Shown piece after piece: positions 19,363 through 30,795 of a stretch of DNA of 64,000 nt (positions are counted from its first letter, which is position 1; the number at the start of each line of letters is the position of its first letter). The stretch lies in NCBI RefSeq assembly GCF_001644565.1, contig NZ_CP011387.1, positions 666,501 through 730,500 of the forward strand. Direction: 5' to 3'. The notes under the pieces are model-generated. The model saw only the letters and a program-made list of their open reading frames with translations. It made no database searches and was not told the DNA's origin. This DNA comes from Deinococcus puniceus (GTDB lineage: Bacteria > Deinococcota > Deinococci > Deinococcales > Deinococcaceae). Position numbers and translations under genes: made by a program.

Positions 19363-21579
19363 TTACTTGACGACAGTTCCGGTCACGATGACCAAGAGCT
19401 GCGTGCTGTCTTTGGTCACGTTCTCGCTGCCGCCGAGGAGTGCGCCGATGACCGGAATGCTGCTGACGTAGGGCAGGCCTTTGCGCGTAGACACTTCGTT
19501 GGAACCCAGCAGGCCGCTGAGGAGCAACGTTTCGCCGTTTTTGAAGCTGACCACCGTCTGGGCGCTGCTGTTGGCAAAGTCCAGCAGGTTGGGCAGCGTA
19601 TTGGTAATGGCGGTGCGGGGTTGGTTCACCTGACCGCACAGACGTACGCTGACGGTGCCGTCGGCATTCACGCTGGGGTCAAGGAAGTACATGTTGACGC
19701 CGTAGGGAATGGTGCGAACCACAGGAGCGCTGCCGCCTGAGCCGGGAATGTTGATGTCGAGGCGTCCGCCCGATTGCAGCGAGGCCGCCGCGATGTTGCT
19801 CTGGTCGTCGGGGCTGCCGCAGCGGAAGGTACCGCCGCCCGCGCCGCTGCCGTTGGTCTGGCCGCTCTGCATCATCACGGTGCCGTCGTACACGCGCTTG
19901 GTCATGCCCTGCTGCTCTAGGCTGTCCAGTGTTGCGCCGAGGTTAAAGCCCGTGAAGGCCCGCAGAGGATCGAAGGACGCGGCGAGTTGCCCGTTGGTGA
20001 GCGACACGTTGAAGCCGCCCAGCGAGGCCTTGTAGCCTACGCCGAGGGTTCGCAGGCCCGTTTCGGTAATTTCGTTGATGCGAACCTGAAGATTGATCTG
20101 GGGGACGCGCACATCGAGGGTGGGGATCAATTCGGCCACTTGCGCGACCTGCTGCGCCGTGCCGCGCACGATCAGGGTGTTGGTGCGCTTGTCGGCAATG
20201 ATGGTGGCGGGGCTGACCTGTTCTGAACCAGCGGTGCTGCCGGCCTGCCCCAGCAGACTGCCGAGGGCGTTGGCAGGTGTCTGGGTCGCGGCGGGCTGCG
20301 CCGCAGTGGGTTGGGCCGCAGGCGTGCCGCCCACATTGACCCCGGTCACGATGCCGCCGCTGCCCGCCGCGCCTCCGGCAGCAGTCTGAACATTGCTGTT
20401 GGCACTGCTGCTCGCGGCCAGCGTATTTTCCAACACGCCCTTGACCTCTTCGGCCTTGGCATTTGCCAGCGTAAACACGCGCTGGGTGGTCAGGGCGGCC
20501 ACTGGTGCAGGACGGTCTACTTGGGCCAACAACGCCAACGCTGCTTCCAACTGCACTTGAGGGCCAGTGATCACCAGTTGTCCGGTTTGGCCCACCCCCG
20601 TGACTTTCAAGGCCGGAAACTGGGTGGTCAGCAGGGCGCTGACATCGGCTTGCTGACCCTTGACGGAGTACACGCGCTGCACGGTTGGGCTGACTTCGGC
20701 GGTGGGCACCGGAGTCGGGGCGCGGTCAACTTGCGCCAGCAGGGCGGTTGCGGCGTCCAGTTGGCTCTGCTGTCCACTCAGTACCAGTTGTCCGGTTTGG
20801 CCTACCCCCGTCACTTTCAGGGTGGGGAACTGGGCCGTCAGCAGTGCCAGCACGTCGGCCTGCTGCCCGTTCACGGTGTATACGCGCTGCACGGCGGGTG
20901 AGGTATCGACAGAGCTGATGACAGGACGGTCAACTTGGGCCAGCAACGCCAGCGCCGACTCGATCTGGGTCTGCGGGCCGCTGAGTACCAGTTGTCCGGT
21001 TTGGCCCACTGCCGAGACCCGGAGTGTGGGGTACTGCGCCGTCAGGAGCGCCAACACGTCGGCCTGTGTGCCGCGTGCCGTGTAGATGCGCTGCACGGTG
21101 GGGGGCGTATTGCCCACGCGCAGCAGTGTTTTGCCGCCGAGGGGTAGGGTCTGGTAGCTCAGGCCGTACACGTCCATCAGCAGGGGCCAGACTTCGTTGA
21201 AGGGCTTGTCGGTAAAGGACAGCACCAGTGGGCGGGCGGTGCTACCAGTGGCCGCGCCGGAAGCCGGGGTCGCGGGAATGGCAGCCACTCCGGCGGCAGG
21301 CGCGGCGGCCAGATTCGCAGCCGCGTTCAGGCTGTCCACGTTGGCATCAAAAATGACTTCGTATCCGGCGGCTTTGGCGAGGGCCGCGAGCAGGCTGGAC
21401 AGCGGCCCGGAGTACACGCCCACATTCACAGTCACGCTGGCTTTCGAGAGTTGCGGGTCAGGGGCAATGGTGGCGGCCTGTGTGGAAGCGGCGGGAGAGG
21501 CGGCGGGAGGAGTGGTGGTGGTCTGCGCGGCGGCCATGCCGAGTGCGGCGGTCAGGAGGAGGGCGTGACGTTTATTCAT
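19363..21579 (-). CDS. pilQ: Type IV pilus secretin PilQ
   Basis: Outer-membrane secretin (738 aa) through which type IV pili and DNA-uptake fibres pass. It has a signal peptide (residues 1-19) and an N-terminal AMIN/STN-like region. Next come three tandem copies of a domain of about 65 residues (VQRxYTxxGxQADVLALLTAQFPTL... ending ALLAQVDR) and a fourth, divergent one (TQRVFTLANAKAEEVKGVL). The C-terminal secretin domain follows, with VRVPQINLQVRINEI and TETGLRTLGVGY early and ESGETLLLSGLL-like NGETLLLSGLLGSNEV and LPYVSSIPVIGALLGG near the end. AAAGGTGAGCC precedes the ATG. Last gene of pilMNOPQ. Confidence 0.95.
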   Translation of the reverse strand: MNKRHALLLTAALGMAAAQTTTTPPAASPAASTQAATIAPDPQLSKASVTVNVGVYSGPLSSLLAALAKAAGYEVIFDANVDSLNAAANLAAAPAAGVAAIPATPASGAATGSTARPLVLSFTDKPFNEVWPLLMDVYGLSYQTLPLGGKTLLRVGNTPPTVQRIYTARGTQADVLALLTAQYPTLRVSAVGQTGQLVLSGPQTQIESALALLAQVDRPVISSVDTSPAVQRVYTVNGQQADVLALLTAQFPTLKVTGVGQTGQLVLSGQQSQLDAATALLAQVDRAPTPVPTAEVSPTVQRVYSVKGQQADVSALLTTQFPALKVTGVGQTGQLVITGPQVQLEAALALLAQVDRPAPVAALTTQRVFTLANAKAEEVKGVLENTLAASSSANSNVQTAAGGAAGSGGIVTGVNVGGTPAAQPTAAQPAATQTPANALGSLLGQAGSTAGSEQVSPATIIADKRTNTLIVRGTAQQVAQVAELIPTLDVRVPQINLQVRINEITETGLRTLGVGYKASLGGFNVSLTNGQLAASFDPLRAFTGFNLGATLDSLEQQGMTKRVYDGTVMMQSGQTNGSGAGGGTFRCGSPDDQSNIAAASLQSGGRLDINIPGSGGSAPVVRTIPYGVNMYFLDPSVNADGTVSVRLCGQVNQPRTAITNTLPNLLDFANSSAQTVVSFKNGETLLLSGLLGSNEVSTRKGLPYVSSIPVIGALLGGSENVTKDSTQLLVIVTGTVVK

Positions 21580-21582
21580 GGC

Positions 21583-23088
21583 TCACCTTTTGTCCAGTTC
21601 GAGGGTCTGGGTATCATTGCCGAGTGCGAGGGTGGCGCTGGTCGCCGTCACTTCTTTGATCACGATGTCGGAATCGGGCAGGGTTTGCCCCACCGACACC
21701 ACCAAGAAGCCGTCTTTAGAGCGGAAGATGGCGGTGTTGACCGGGCCGAGAACCACGGCATTGAAGGCCAGTTCGCGGGCAGCGATGCTCTGATCCAGCG
21801 GGCGAGTGGTTTCGGCGGGCGTGCCCGTGCTGAGGGGAGCCAATTCCGTGATCACTTGAGGCGTGCCGGGACGCGGGGCGGCGGTGGGCAAGGAGGCGGT
21901 GACGCCCGTCCCTGTGCCCGTTCCCGCTGCGCCAGTGCCCGTGCCGTTCGCGCCGGAAGTGGCTCCGGTGCCGCCGCTGCCAGCATTGGCCGTCAGGTTG
22001 GGTACGCGGTTTACACCGGGCACACTGACGCCTGCAACGGGAGGCTTGATGGGCGGCAGGGGGGGTTCGACTGGGATGATGTCGGTTCCGTTCGTGCCAG
22101 TGTCAGCATTTCCAGCGTCTGGATTGCCCGCGTTGCTCGTTCCGTTGCTTCCGGTTGCGCTATTGCCTGTGCCGTTGCCGCCGTTGTCGGCAGTCACGAT
22201 GTCAGGCGTCACGCTGGGCGGGCCGGGTGTAATGATCACGTCGTCTGTGCCGGAATCGTCTGGAGCATTGCCGTCTGCACCCGGAATGGTGGGCAGGGGG
22301 AACGCGCCGCCTGCGACATCTACCGAATCGGCAGGAACGGTATCGCCCGAACCGGGAATAGGGGAGATGGGCAATGCGCCGCCGTTGGTGCCCAGAGGAT
22401 CAAGGCCGCTGCTGGTGTCGGTGTTGGCGACGCTGCCTGTGTTGCCTGTGTTGACCGGGGGATTGGTCGCGGGCGGCGTATTGGCCGTCACGTTGCCCGC
22501 AGGCGTGGTGCCAGCGGCGGCGGCATCTACCGTCAGGGGGCGGAAGGGATTCACGCCGGGCAGCAGCACCAAGGGGGTGTCGGGGTTGATGCCGCCCGGT
22601 TTGGGCGAAACGGCGGTGGTACCTTCTCCATTGGGGCCGACCAGAGTGCCCTCGGCGTTGCCCAGCGGGGGCAGAGTCGGAATGGTCACCGTGCCGGCGG
22701 GAACTCCGGCGCTGTCCGGGTCAACTGTGCCATCAGGATTGGTGCCGTCCGGGTTGGTCGTTCCAGCGTTTCCGCTGGCTGCCGGATCAACAGGGGTTCC
22801 GGTGCTGCCGGAGGCCAGAGGATCGGGCGTGGTGCCAGTTCCTCCATTGCCCGTGCCGCTGCCTTCTGCACCCGTGTTTCCTCCCGCTGTGCTGCCCTCT
22901 CCGCCAGCGGGCGCACCCTCGACAGGGACGGGGCCGCTGCCGCTTTCGCCGTTGGCGACCACGTTGTTGGTTCGGCTGCTCGTCCACACGTACCAGCCGC
23001 CGATCAGGCCCACCATCAGCAGCAAGATCAGGAGAATCTTCATTTCGCGGGACGGCTTAAAGTTCAGTGGAGCGCGGGTGCGGGTCAC
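21583..23088 (-). CDS. PilP/PilW-position pilus protein with long low-complexity linker
   Basis: 501 residues in the pilP position between pilO and pilQ. It has one membrane helix near the N-terminus (ILLILLLMVGLIGGWYVW, residues 17-34), then about 370 residues almost wholly composed of Gly, Thr, Asn, Ser, Pro, Ala and Asp, and a C-terminal domain of about 70 residues (FNAVVLGPVNTAIFRSKDGF ... VSVGQTLPDSDIVIKEV) resembling the PilP beta domain that contacts the secretin. The linker is presumed to span the thick periplasmic wall. It starts with GTG preceded by GGAGG, overlaps pilO by 4 nt, and ends 3 nt before pilQ. PilP orthology is inferred from position and the C-domain. Confidence 0.75.
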   Translation of the reverse strand: MTRTRAPLNFKPSREMKILLILLLMVGLIGGWYVWTSSRTNNVVANGESGSGPVPVEGAPAGGEGSTAGGNTGAEGSGTGNGGTGTTPDPLASGSTGTPVDPAASGNAGTTNPDGTNPDGTVDPDSAGVPAGTVTIPTLPPLGNAEGTLVGPNGEGTTAVSPKPGGINPDTPLVLLPGVNPFRPLTVDAAAAGTTPAGNVTANTPPATNPPVNTGNTGSVANTDTSSGLDPLGTNGGALPISPIPGSGDTVPADSVDVAGGAFPLPTIPGADGNAPDDSGTDDVIITPGPPSVTPDIVTADNGGNGTGNSATGSNGTSNAGNPDAGNADTGTNGTDIIPVEPPLPPIKPPVAGVSVPGVNRVPNLTANAGSGGTGATSGANGTGTGAAGTGTGTGVTASLPTAAPRPGTPQVITELAPLSTGTPAETTRPLDQSIAARELAFNAVVLGPVNTAIFRSKDGFLVVSVGQTLPDSDIVIKEVTATSATLALGNDTQTLELDKR

Positions 23089-23738
23089 CGGACACCTCCA
23101 GATGCGGGGTCGGTGGCGGGTGCGTCCGCTGCTGCCGGAGCCGCAGGTGTGCCGTCCGCTGCGACGGGCGTGGCCTGCGAAGCGTCGAAGGTGTAGACCG
23201 TCAGACCAATCGTGCTTTCTAGGGGGGGATTGAAGCTGGACGCCTGCGGCACCTGAATGCCCACCGCCGTGACGTTGGTGAAGCGGTTCATCGTTTCTAT
23301 GGAGCGGATCGCCTGAAACACCTGCGTAAACTGCCCACCCACGCCCACCGTGAGAGAAATAGGCCGCACGCCGCTGGGCAAGTCGGTGCCCGCGCCCGTC
23401 TGGACATTGAACGAACTCAGTTGCGCTCCGGCAGCGGTCACGTTGCGCCGGACTTCATCGAGGACGGTGCCGAACTGCGCGGCGTCGGGAAGTGCCCGCA
23501 AGAACTGGCTCTGCTCGACTTCCAGCGCGGCCACACGGGTACGCAGATCGGGCAACCGCTGGGAGGCGCTGCGGTACAGGTCGGCCTGCGTCTGGGTGGT
23601 TTCGACCTCGGTCTGAAGCTGCGCGATCTGGGCCTGCCGGGGCTGAAAACGCAGGTAATACCACCCGGCGATCACGGCCATGCACCCCACGAGCGCGATG
23701 AGGAAAATAGAGCGGGCATCGAGTTTGCTGGCGGTCAT
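23085..23738 (-). CDS. pilO: Type IV pilus inner-membrane protein PilO
   Basis: 217 residues. One N-terminal helix (FLIALVGCMAVIAGWYYL, residues 12-29), a coiled coil (about 32-75, QAQIAQLQTEVETTQTQADLY) and a ferredoxin-like domain containing LPDAAQFGTVLDEVRRNV and LTVGVGGQFTQVFQAIRSIE. It forms the alignment complex with PilN and PilM. The C-terminal tail is Ala/Pro/Asp-rich. It overlaps pilN and the next gene by 4 nt each. Confidence 0.88.
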   Translation of the reverse strand: MTASKLDARSIFLIALVGCMAVIAGWYYLRFQPRQAQIAQLQTEVETTQTQADLYRSASQRLPDLRTRVAALEVEQSQFLRALPDAAQFGTVLDEVRRNVTAAGAQLSSFNVQTGAGTDLPSGVRPISLTVGVGGQFTQVFQAIRSIETMNRFTNVTAVGIQVPQASSFNPPLESTIGLTVYTFDASQATPVAADGTPAAPAAADAPATDPASGGVR

Positions 23739-24416
23739 TGGGTGGCCCCCGGAGCCGGTGCCACAGGAGCGGCGGCAGGTGTCCCGGCTGCGCCTGCGGC
23801 GTCTGTGGGCGCGGCGGCAACAGGTTCTGCGCCCACTAAGCCCACTGTGGCGGCAAAGGTGTAGGTTCCGGTGGCCTGGTCGTTTTGCAAGCTGCGGAAA
23901 TTGACGCCGAATTTAGGATTGGTCTCGAAGGCGTTCAGGAAGTTCACCACCGCTTGCTGGCTGCGGGCCGTGCCGGAGAGTTCTATTTCACGCTGCACGT
24001 TTTTGCCGATGTACACGCCGGTCTGTTGCAGTCCGGTCAGGGCGGTGGCCTCCACGGGGCGCACGTTCATGCTGGTCAGGGCCACGTTACCGCCCGCCGG
24101 AAGCTGCGCCGTGAAGGTCGCCAGATCGTTTGACCAGTACGTTTTGCGGTCACGCAGTTGGGTGGCAATATCGGTCACCTGCTTCAGTTGGGTTTCGGTG
24201 GCAGTCAGGGCGTCAAACTCCTGCTTGGCCTGCGTGAGGGCCACCACTTCTCCTTGCAAAGCGCCCAACTGCTTTTGCAGGTCGCCCACGCGGGTCGCGG
24301 TCACCACTTCGGGAATCAGGATAGCGGCGATGGTGACGGGAATCAGGGCATACGTCGCCAGCCGCCACCCGTTCGGTTCGTTGTTTTTGCGGTACTGCTG
24401 AGGCAGCAGGTTGATC

Positions 24417-24424
<8 letters not shown>
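23735..24424 (-). CDS. pilN: Type IV pilus assembly protein PilN
   Basis: 229 residues beginning VEINLLPQQYRKNNEP, the conserved N-terminal INLLP peptide that docks into the PilM groove. One membrane helix (LATYALIPVTIAAILIPEVV), a coiled coil (VGDLQKQLGALQGEVVALTQ) and a ferredoxin-like periplasmic domain follow. The start is GTG and overlaps the pilM 3' end by 8 nt. Confidence 0.92.
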
Positions 24425-25595
<1,171 letters not shown>

Positions 25596-25616
25596 TCTCC
25601 CTCCAGAGTCAGACAG

Positions 25617-25622
25617 ATTTTA
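25617..25622 (-). promoter_or_regulatory. pilM operon promoter (extended -10)
   Basis: TGCTAAAAT on the minus strand (hexamer TAAAAT), 21 nt before the pilM ATG. No clear -35. Confidence 0.5.
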
Positions 25623-25697
25623 GCATTCACTCATCTGGCACGGTCTGCGACCAGAGGAAGATGAGAGGTGAGGGTGCGGGCCGAGGTCTGGGAGCGA

Positions 25698-25712
25698 CAT
25701 GAACAGTTCATG
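25698..25712. promoter_or_regulatory. 15-bp perfect palindrome upstream of pilM
   Basis: CATGAAC-A-GTTCATG, about 75 bp upstream of the pilM -10. Candidate operator for an unknown dimeric regulator. Confidence 0.4.
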
Positions 25713-25912
25713 CAATCACTCGCCGACTTACTTAACTCTGACAGGTGAGAGCTATTCCACAGCCGTCTAGCACGCATACCATACCCCAGATATGCAGGCA
25801 GTCCAGTACGTTTCCAGTCGCTGCTGTACGCGGTGCTTCACCCCCAAACTGTGAAGGGACGCGGGCGTTGCAGCCATGAAGAAATCGGCCCGTTGGCTTG
25901 AGTGGCCCCCCA

Positions 25913-25937
25913 TTGCTGTCAAATCAGCAACGTTTTT
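25913..25937 (+). terminator. Plus-strand intrinsic terminator
   Basis: TTGCTG / CAGCAA with loop TCAAAT, then CGTTTTTG. No annotated plus-strand gene ends here. Confidence 0.55.
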
Positions 25938-26077
25938 GTGAACAAAATGGCATTCTGATCTTAATATTCAGCGGTACTGGAAGCTCAACCGTTTGCCTTC
26001 ATAATGATCCGCGTTTCTGACATGGGCTTAGGGGTCTGATGTAATCATCTCCTCATGAAGAGTGGTCAATCTCAAAC

Positions 26078-26809
26078 TTACCGACCCTCATTCAGAAGAT
26101 TAAGATTCTCGGTGAACACTTTGATGCTCCCCTCTGCCGAAACGGTCACGGTAGTGCTCCCCACTTGTCCCACCCGGCCTGCCCCGTGCCCCACACTGTT
26201 CAGAATCCGGCCTGTGCCATCGCCGCGCTCCAAGCGTCCGTTGGCAAGGCGGTAGGTTCCGGTGGGGGTCACGCTCGTGGGCACAGCGGCGCTGCGTGCG
26301 CCTGTAGGCAGCGCCACCAGAAACGGCGCGGCGTTGACTTCGGTCACCACGTCGTCGGTCACGCGCCGCAGGTTTCCGGCCAGCAGCACATAATCTGCGC
26401 CGTCGCCCCCGGTGATGGCTGCCAAGGGTGCGCCCACCACGCCCGCCGCCACCGCACCCTCATAGGTCACGGCGCTGCCGTCTTCCCGGTAGGCCCGCGT
26501 GCTGCTGAGGGCCACCACCCGGCCCACCGCCACGCTGCGGGCGGCCCGGTCTAGCGTGACCACCACGCCCGCACCCGGTACGGCAGCCCACGCTTCGCCC
26601 TTGTTCCACGCCACATCTACAGCGGTGGGTAGGCTGGGGCACACCACCCGGAACCCCGGCGCACGTGCCACACACGCCCGCCCACCTGCCACCCAAGTTA
26701 CGCCGTCGGCACTGAACGCCGCCCGGAACGCCGCGTCTCCAGTAGGGGGAGAGTAGGCCGGAGCGCAGGCCGAGAGCAGCAGGGCAAGGATGGGCAAGAG
26801 GCGGGGCAT
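26078..26809 (-). CDS. Lipoprotein, function unknown
   Basis: 243 residues with a lipoprotein signal (MPRLLPILALLLSACAP, Cys about residue 15). The rest is a repetitive series of short beta strands (VTWVAGGRACVARAPGFRVV, GDGADYVLLAGNLRRV) that suggests a small beta-propeller or beta-solenoid. No enzymatic motif. It is transcribed toward pilM but separated from it by 480 nt. Confidence 0.72.
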   Translation of the reverse strand: MPRLLPILALLLSACAPAYSPPTGDAAFRAAFSADGVTWVAGGRACVARAPGFRVVCPSLPTAVDVAWNKGEAWAAVPGAGVVVTLDRAARSVAVGRVVALSSTRAYREDGSAVTYEGAVAAGVVGAPLAAITGGDGADYVLLAGNLRRVTDDVVTEVNAAPFLVALPTGARSAAVPTSVTPTGTYRLANGRLERGDGTGRILNSVGHGAGRVGQVGSTTVTVSAEGSIKVFTENLNLLNEGR

Positions 26810-27032
26810 GGTGTATTTCAGCCTATGGGGAGGTGGGGTGGGTGAGGATTAGGGGATGGGGAGGTGAGAGGGCAGGTGTAAAGGGGCTGGGATGAGGGCA
26901 AACTTCAAGGGCTGGAGTCTGGTTAGCCTCCTCACCCTTGAGGGGGGAGGTTGGGACTCGCAGAGCTGCGCTAGCAGAGGGGGTGAGTGAGCGCCAGCGA
27001 TTACCCTTGACTTAGATCCTCAGCCCCTCTCC

Positions 27033-28316
27033 TCAGCGCCCCGCCAGCAGCGCCCCCACCACCGTATCCAGCCCCACCCCTTCCGCTGCCCGCCGCTCCA
27101 GCGTCCAGCTGATGCCCCGGCTGGCCTTCACCAAAATTACGTCGCCGTCTTTGGTATCGGCGGTCAGCGCGGCCAAGAGTTCGGGCACCGTGCGGTAGGC
27201 CCGCTCGCCCAGTTCGGTGGCGAATGCGCCCACGCCGTAGGTCACGTCGGCTTTGGCCCGCGCATGCTCCCCGACTTCGGCGTGCAGGGCGCGTTCAGTG
27301 TCGCCCAGTTCCAGCATTCGCCCCAACACACTCACGCGGCGGCCCGGAAAGCCGCTGAGGGCGTCCAGCGCGGCGGTTACGGCAATGGGGGAGGCGTTGT
27401 AGGCGTCGTCTATGACCGTGTAGCGGCCCGGATGCACCCGGTAGCGCCCGCCCGGAACCTGCACGGCGGCCATGCGCCCAGCGGCCTCATTCAGCGCAAT
27501 GCCTGCCCCCTGCGCCAGCGCTAGCCCCAGCACGGCGGCTTCGGCCTGCACGGTGGCGGCGTGCGGCAGGCTCACGGCTTGGCCCGCATAGGTGAAGCTC
27601 GCACCTTCCGCAGTCACCTCTAACTCTTGTCCAGCCAGAGTCGCGCCCCCGAATCCGTAAGTATCTACACCCGGAAAGTAGGCGGCGGCCTGTGCGCCCA
27701 CGAAAGAGCGAATCGGCTGGCCTGCCACATCGCGCAAAATGTGCCCTTTCTCGAACGCCACGTTGTCTACCGTTCCCAGCGCCTCCAGATGTGTGGCCCC
27801 GATGGTGGTAATCACGCCCACATCGGGCCGCACGAGGTCGACGAGTTCGGCCATTTCGCCCACGCGGTCTATGCCCATTTCCACCACCAGCGGCCTAAAG
27901 CTGGCCCCACACTCGATCAGAAAACAGGCGATGGCGGGCGGCGTATTGAACACGGGCATAAACTGGGCGTCCAGCGCGGCGGCCACGTAACTTTTGGCGG
28001 TGGTTTTGCCCGCGCTGCCCGTGATGCCCACCACCAACGCATTTTTGGCCCGCTCGTGCCGCGCCCACGCAAACAGCGCCTCCTGTGCGTCGGGCACGCG
28101 CACGGCCCGCTCCACGTCCAAATCGGTCAGCACGAAGGGTGCGCCCGCCGCCAGCGCCGCCTCTACAAAGCGGTTGCCGTGCATTTTTTCGCCGGGTAAC
28201 GCCACGAACGCCACCTCCGGCGAGGCTTGGCGGGAATCCCAAGTCAGGCGCAGGGCGGGCCGCGCCAGCGAATGAACGGCGGCGGCAAAGGGGAGGGCAG
28301 CGTGCGGATCGAGCAT
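27033..28316 (-). CDS. murF: UDP-MurNAc-tripeptide--D-Ala-D-Ala ligase
   Basis: Adds D-Ala-D-Ala to the UDP-MurNAc tripeptide in cell-wall synthesis. 427 residues. N-terminal UDP-binding domain has LTWDSRQASPEVAFVALPG; the ATP site is VVGITGSAGKTTAKSYVA; the central domain has NTPPAIACFL, VVEMGIDRVGEMAELVDLV and a THLEALGTVDNVAFEKGHI motif; the C-terminal domain has DDAYNASPIAVTAALDAL. The frame extends to 28382, but the ATG at 28316 has TACCTT 6 nt upstream (leaderless). Deinococcus uses ornithine in the third position, so the substrate tripeptide may differ from the E. coli one. Confidence 0.94.
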   Translation of the reverse strand: MLDPHAALPFAAAVHSLARPALRLTWDSRQASPEVAFVALPGEKMHGNRFVEAALAAGAPFVLTDLDVERAVRVPDAQEALFAWARHERAKNALVVGITGSAGKTTAKSYVAAALDAQFMPVFNTPPAIACFLIECGASFRPLVVEMGIDRVGEMAELVDLVRPDVGVITTIGATHLEALGTVDNVAFEKGHILRDVAGQPIRSFVGAQAAAYFPGVDTYGFGGATLAGQELEVTAEGASFTYAGQAVSLPHAATVQAEAAVLGLALAQGAGIALNEAAGRMAAVQVPGGRYRVHPGRYTVIDDAYNASPIAVTAALDALSGFPGRRVSVLGRMLELGDTERALHAEVGEHARAKADVTYGVGAFATELGERAYRTVPELLAALTADTKDGDVILVKASRGISWTLERRAAEGVGLDTVVGALLAGR

Positions 28317-28322
28317 AGGGAG

Positions 28323-28328
28323 AAGGTA
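28323..28328 (-). promoter_or_regulatory. -10 box of leaderless murF promoter
   Basis: TACCTT, 6 nt before the murF ATG. Confidence 0.55.
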
Positions 28329-28468
28329 GCAGAGGGAAAAGGGAGGCGAGCCGAAAGGGCGTAGAGCGGGGAGGGCGGCCAAACCTGCGGAAAACCATCC
28401 GGCAAGCGCGACTGCTTCAGCCTGCTTTCGGTCAGGAGTTGCCGAGAAAAGTGCGGGGCCAGAGTTGT

Positions 28469-28597
28469 GATACGGGATGGCTTTGATTCCCGAACATCCG
28501 CAAAAGCACCGATAGGGTCGTCCATCGCCGCCATCCCGTCGTTTCTTCTACTCGCTTCGCTGGAAATTCGTCTTCGACTCATTTTAAGCTCGTATGA
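28469..28597 (-). repeat. Family D repeat, copy 1
   Basis: About 129 bp, ends GATACGGGAT / CGTAT. On the minus strand it reads AGCGAAGCGAGT, then GGCGGCGATGGACGA, a partly paired segment and GCGGATGTTCGGGAATC. Copies at 41666-41793 and 32595-32747. Confidence 0.7.
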
Positions 28598-28659
28598 CAC
28601 TCCAGCCCCGCAGTCTCCGCATCAATTCCGTCAGATCAGCCCTGCCCCGCTAGCCCCGC

Positions 28660-30279
<1,620 letters not shown>

Positions 30280-30283
30280 AGGC

Positions 30284-30619
30284 TTATGCACGTTGAACCC
30301 CCACGGCATGAACGCGGGTGGCTTTCAGTTCTATGCCTGCTTGCCCGCGCACAGTGTGTACCACGCGGTCAACGATATTGCGGGCCACGGTGGGAATGCT
30401 GACGCCGTAGGCCGCCACGATATACAGGTCGGCGGTGAGGCCACCCTGCGCGTCTTTGGAGATCACCACGCCGTCGCTGACGTTGGCGCGGCCCAGCACA
30501 CGGGACAGCCCTTCTTTGAGATTCGCAGGGGCCATGCCCACCACGCCCGGAATTTCGTGGGCCGTCAGGCCGATAAGCGAGGCGAGGGCCGCCTCGGTAA
30601 TATGGATGGAGCCAGTCAC
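30284..30619 (-). CDS. Asp23/Gls24 family protein
   Basis: 111-residue envelope-stress-associated protein with the family core ITEAALASLIGLTAHEIPGVVGM, DLYIVAAYGVSIPTVARNIVDRV and a C-terminal amphipathic strand VHAVGVQ. It starts with GTG. It is upstream of and probably co-transcribed with the FakA-like gene. Confidence 0.88.
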   Translation of the reverse strand: MTGSIHITEAALASLIGLTAHEIPGVVGMAPANLKEGLSRVLGRANVSDGVVISKDAQGGLTADLYIVAAYGVSIPTVARNIVDRVVHTVRGQAGIELKATRVHAVGVQRA

Positions 30620-30629
30620 AGTACCCGGC

Positions 30630-30635
30630 AGTATA
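30630..30635 (-). promoter_or_regulatory. asp23-fakA promoter -10
   Basis: TATACT 10 nt before the GTG at 30619; leader at most a few bases. Confidence 0.55.
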
Positions 30636-30690
30636 CAGGCCGGGCAGATTGGGGCGGGGGGGCGGTTTAATGGGGGTACTAGGGTGCGCC

Positions 30691-30713
30691 GTCTAAGGGT
30701 CGAGGGTCTAAGG
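30691..30713 (+). repeat. Family A repeat, short copy
   Basis: GTCTAAGGGTCGAGGG followed by TCTAAGG; lacks the middle AGGGTCAA unit of the 31-bp copies. Confidence 0.65.
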
Positions 30714-30738
30714 GGCTAGAAACAGCAAGTGCAGCCAC

Positions 30739-30780
30739 CAAAAACCGTGGACTGCAAGCCGCTTTCGCCTACAGTCCACG
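30739..30780 (-). terminator. Intrinsic terminator of the ParB-like gene
   Basis: On the minus strand CGTGGACTG pairs with CAGTCCACG around a 17-nt loop and is followed by GTTTTTGG, 15 nt beyond the stop at 30796. Confidence 0.75.
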
Positions 30781-30795
30781 TTCCTTGTCACCGCC

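Larger units (their letters stand above)
25623..26077. other. AT-richer intergenic region upstream of pilM
   Basis: 455 nt without a convincing gene and with lower GC than its surroundings. It holds a perfect 15-bp palindrome (25698-25712), a hairpin CTTCAC / GTGAAG (about 25840-25855), and a plus-strand intrinsic terminator (25913-25937). Together these could mark a small plus-strand RNA, but no strong plus-strand promoter was found. Confidence 0.4.

Noticed and set aside
21451..23233. Long plus-strand frames (581 and 456 codons) across the pilQ/pilP region
   Set aside because: They are antisense shadows of G/C-rich pil coding sequence, with Ala/Gly/Val/Arg-dominated translations and no domain; the minus-strand pilus genes are unambiguous.
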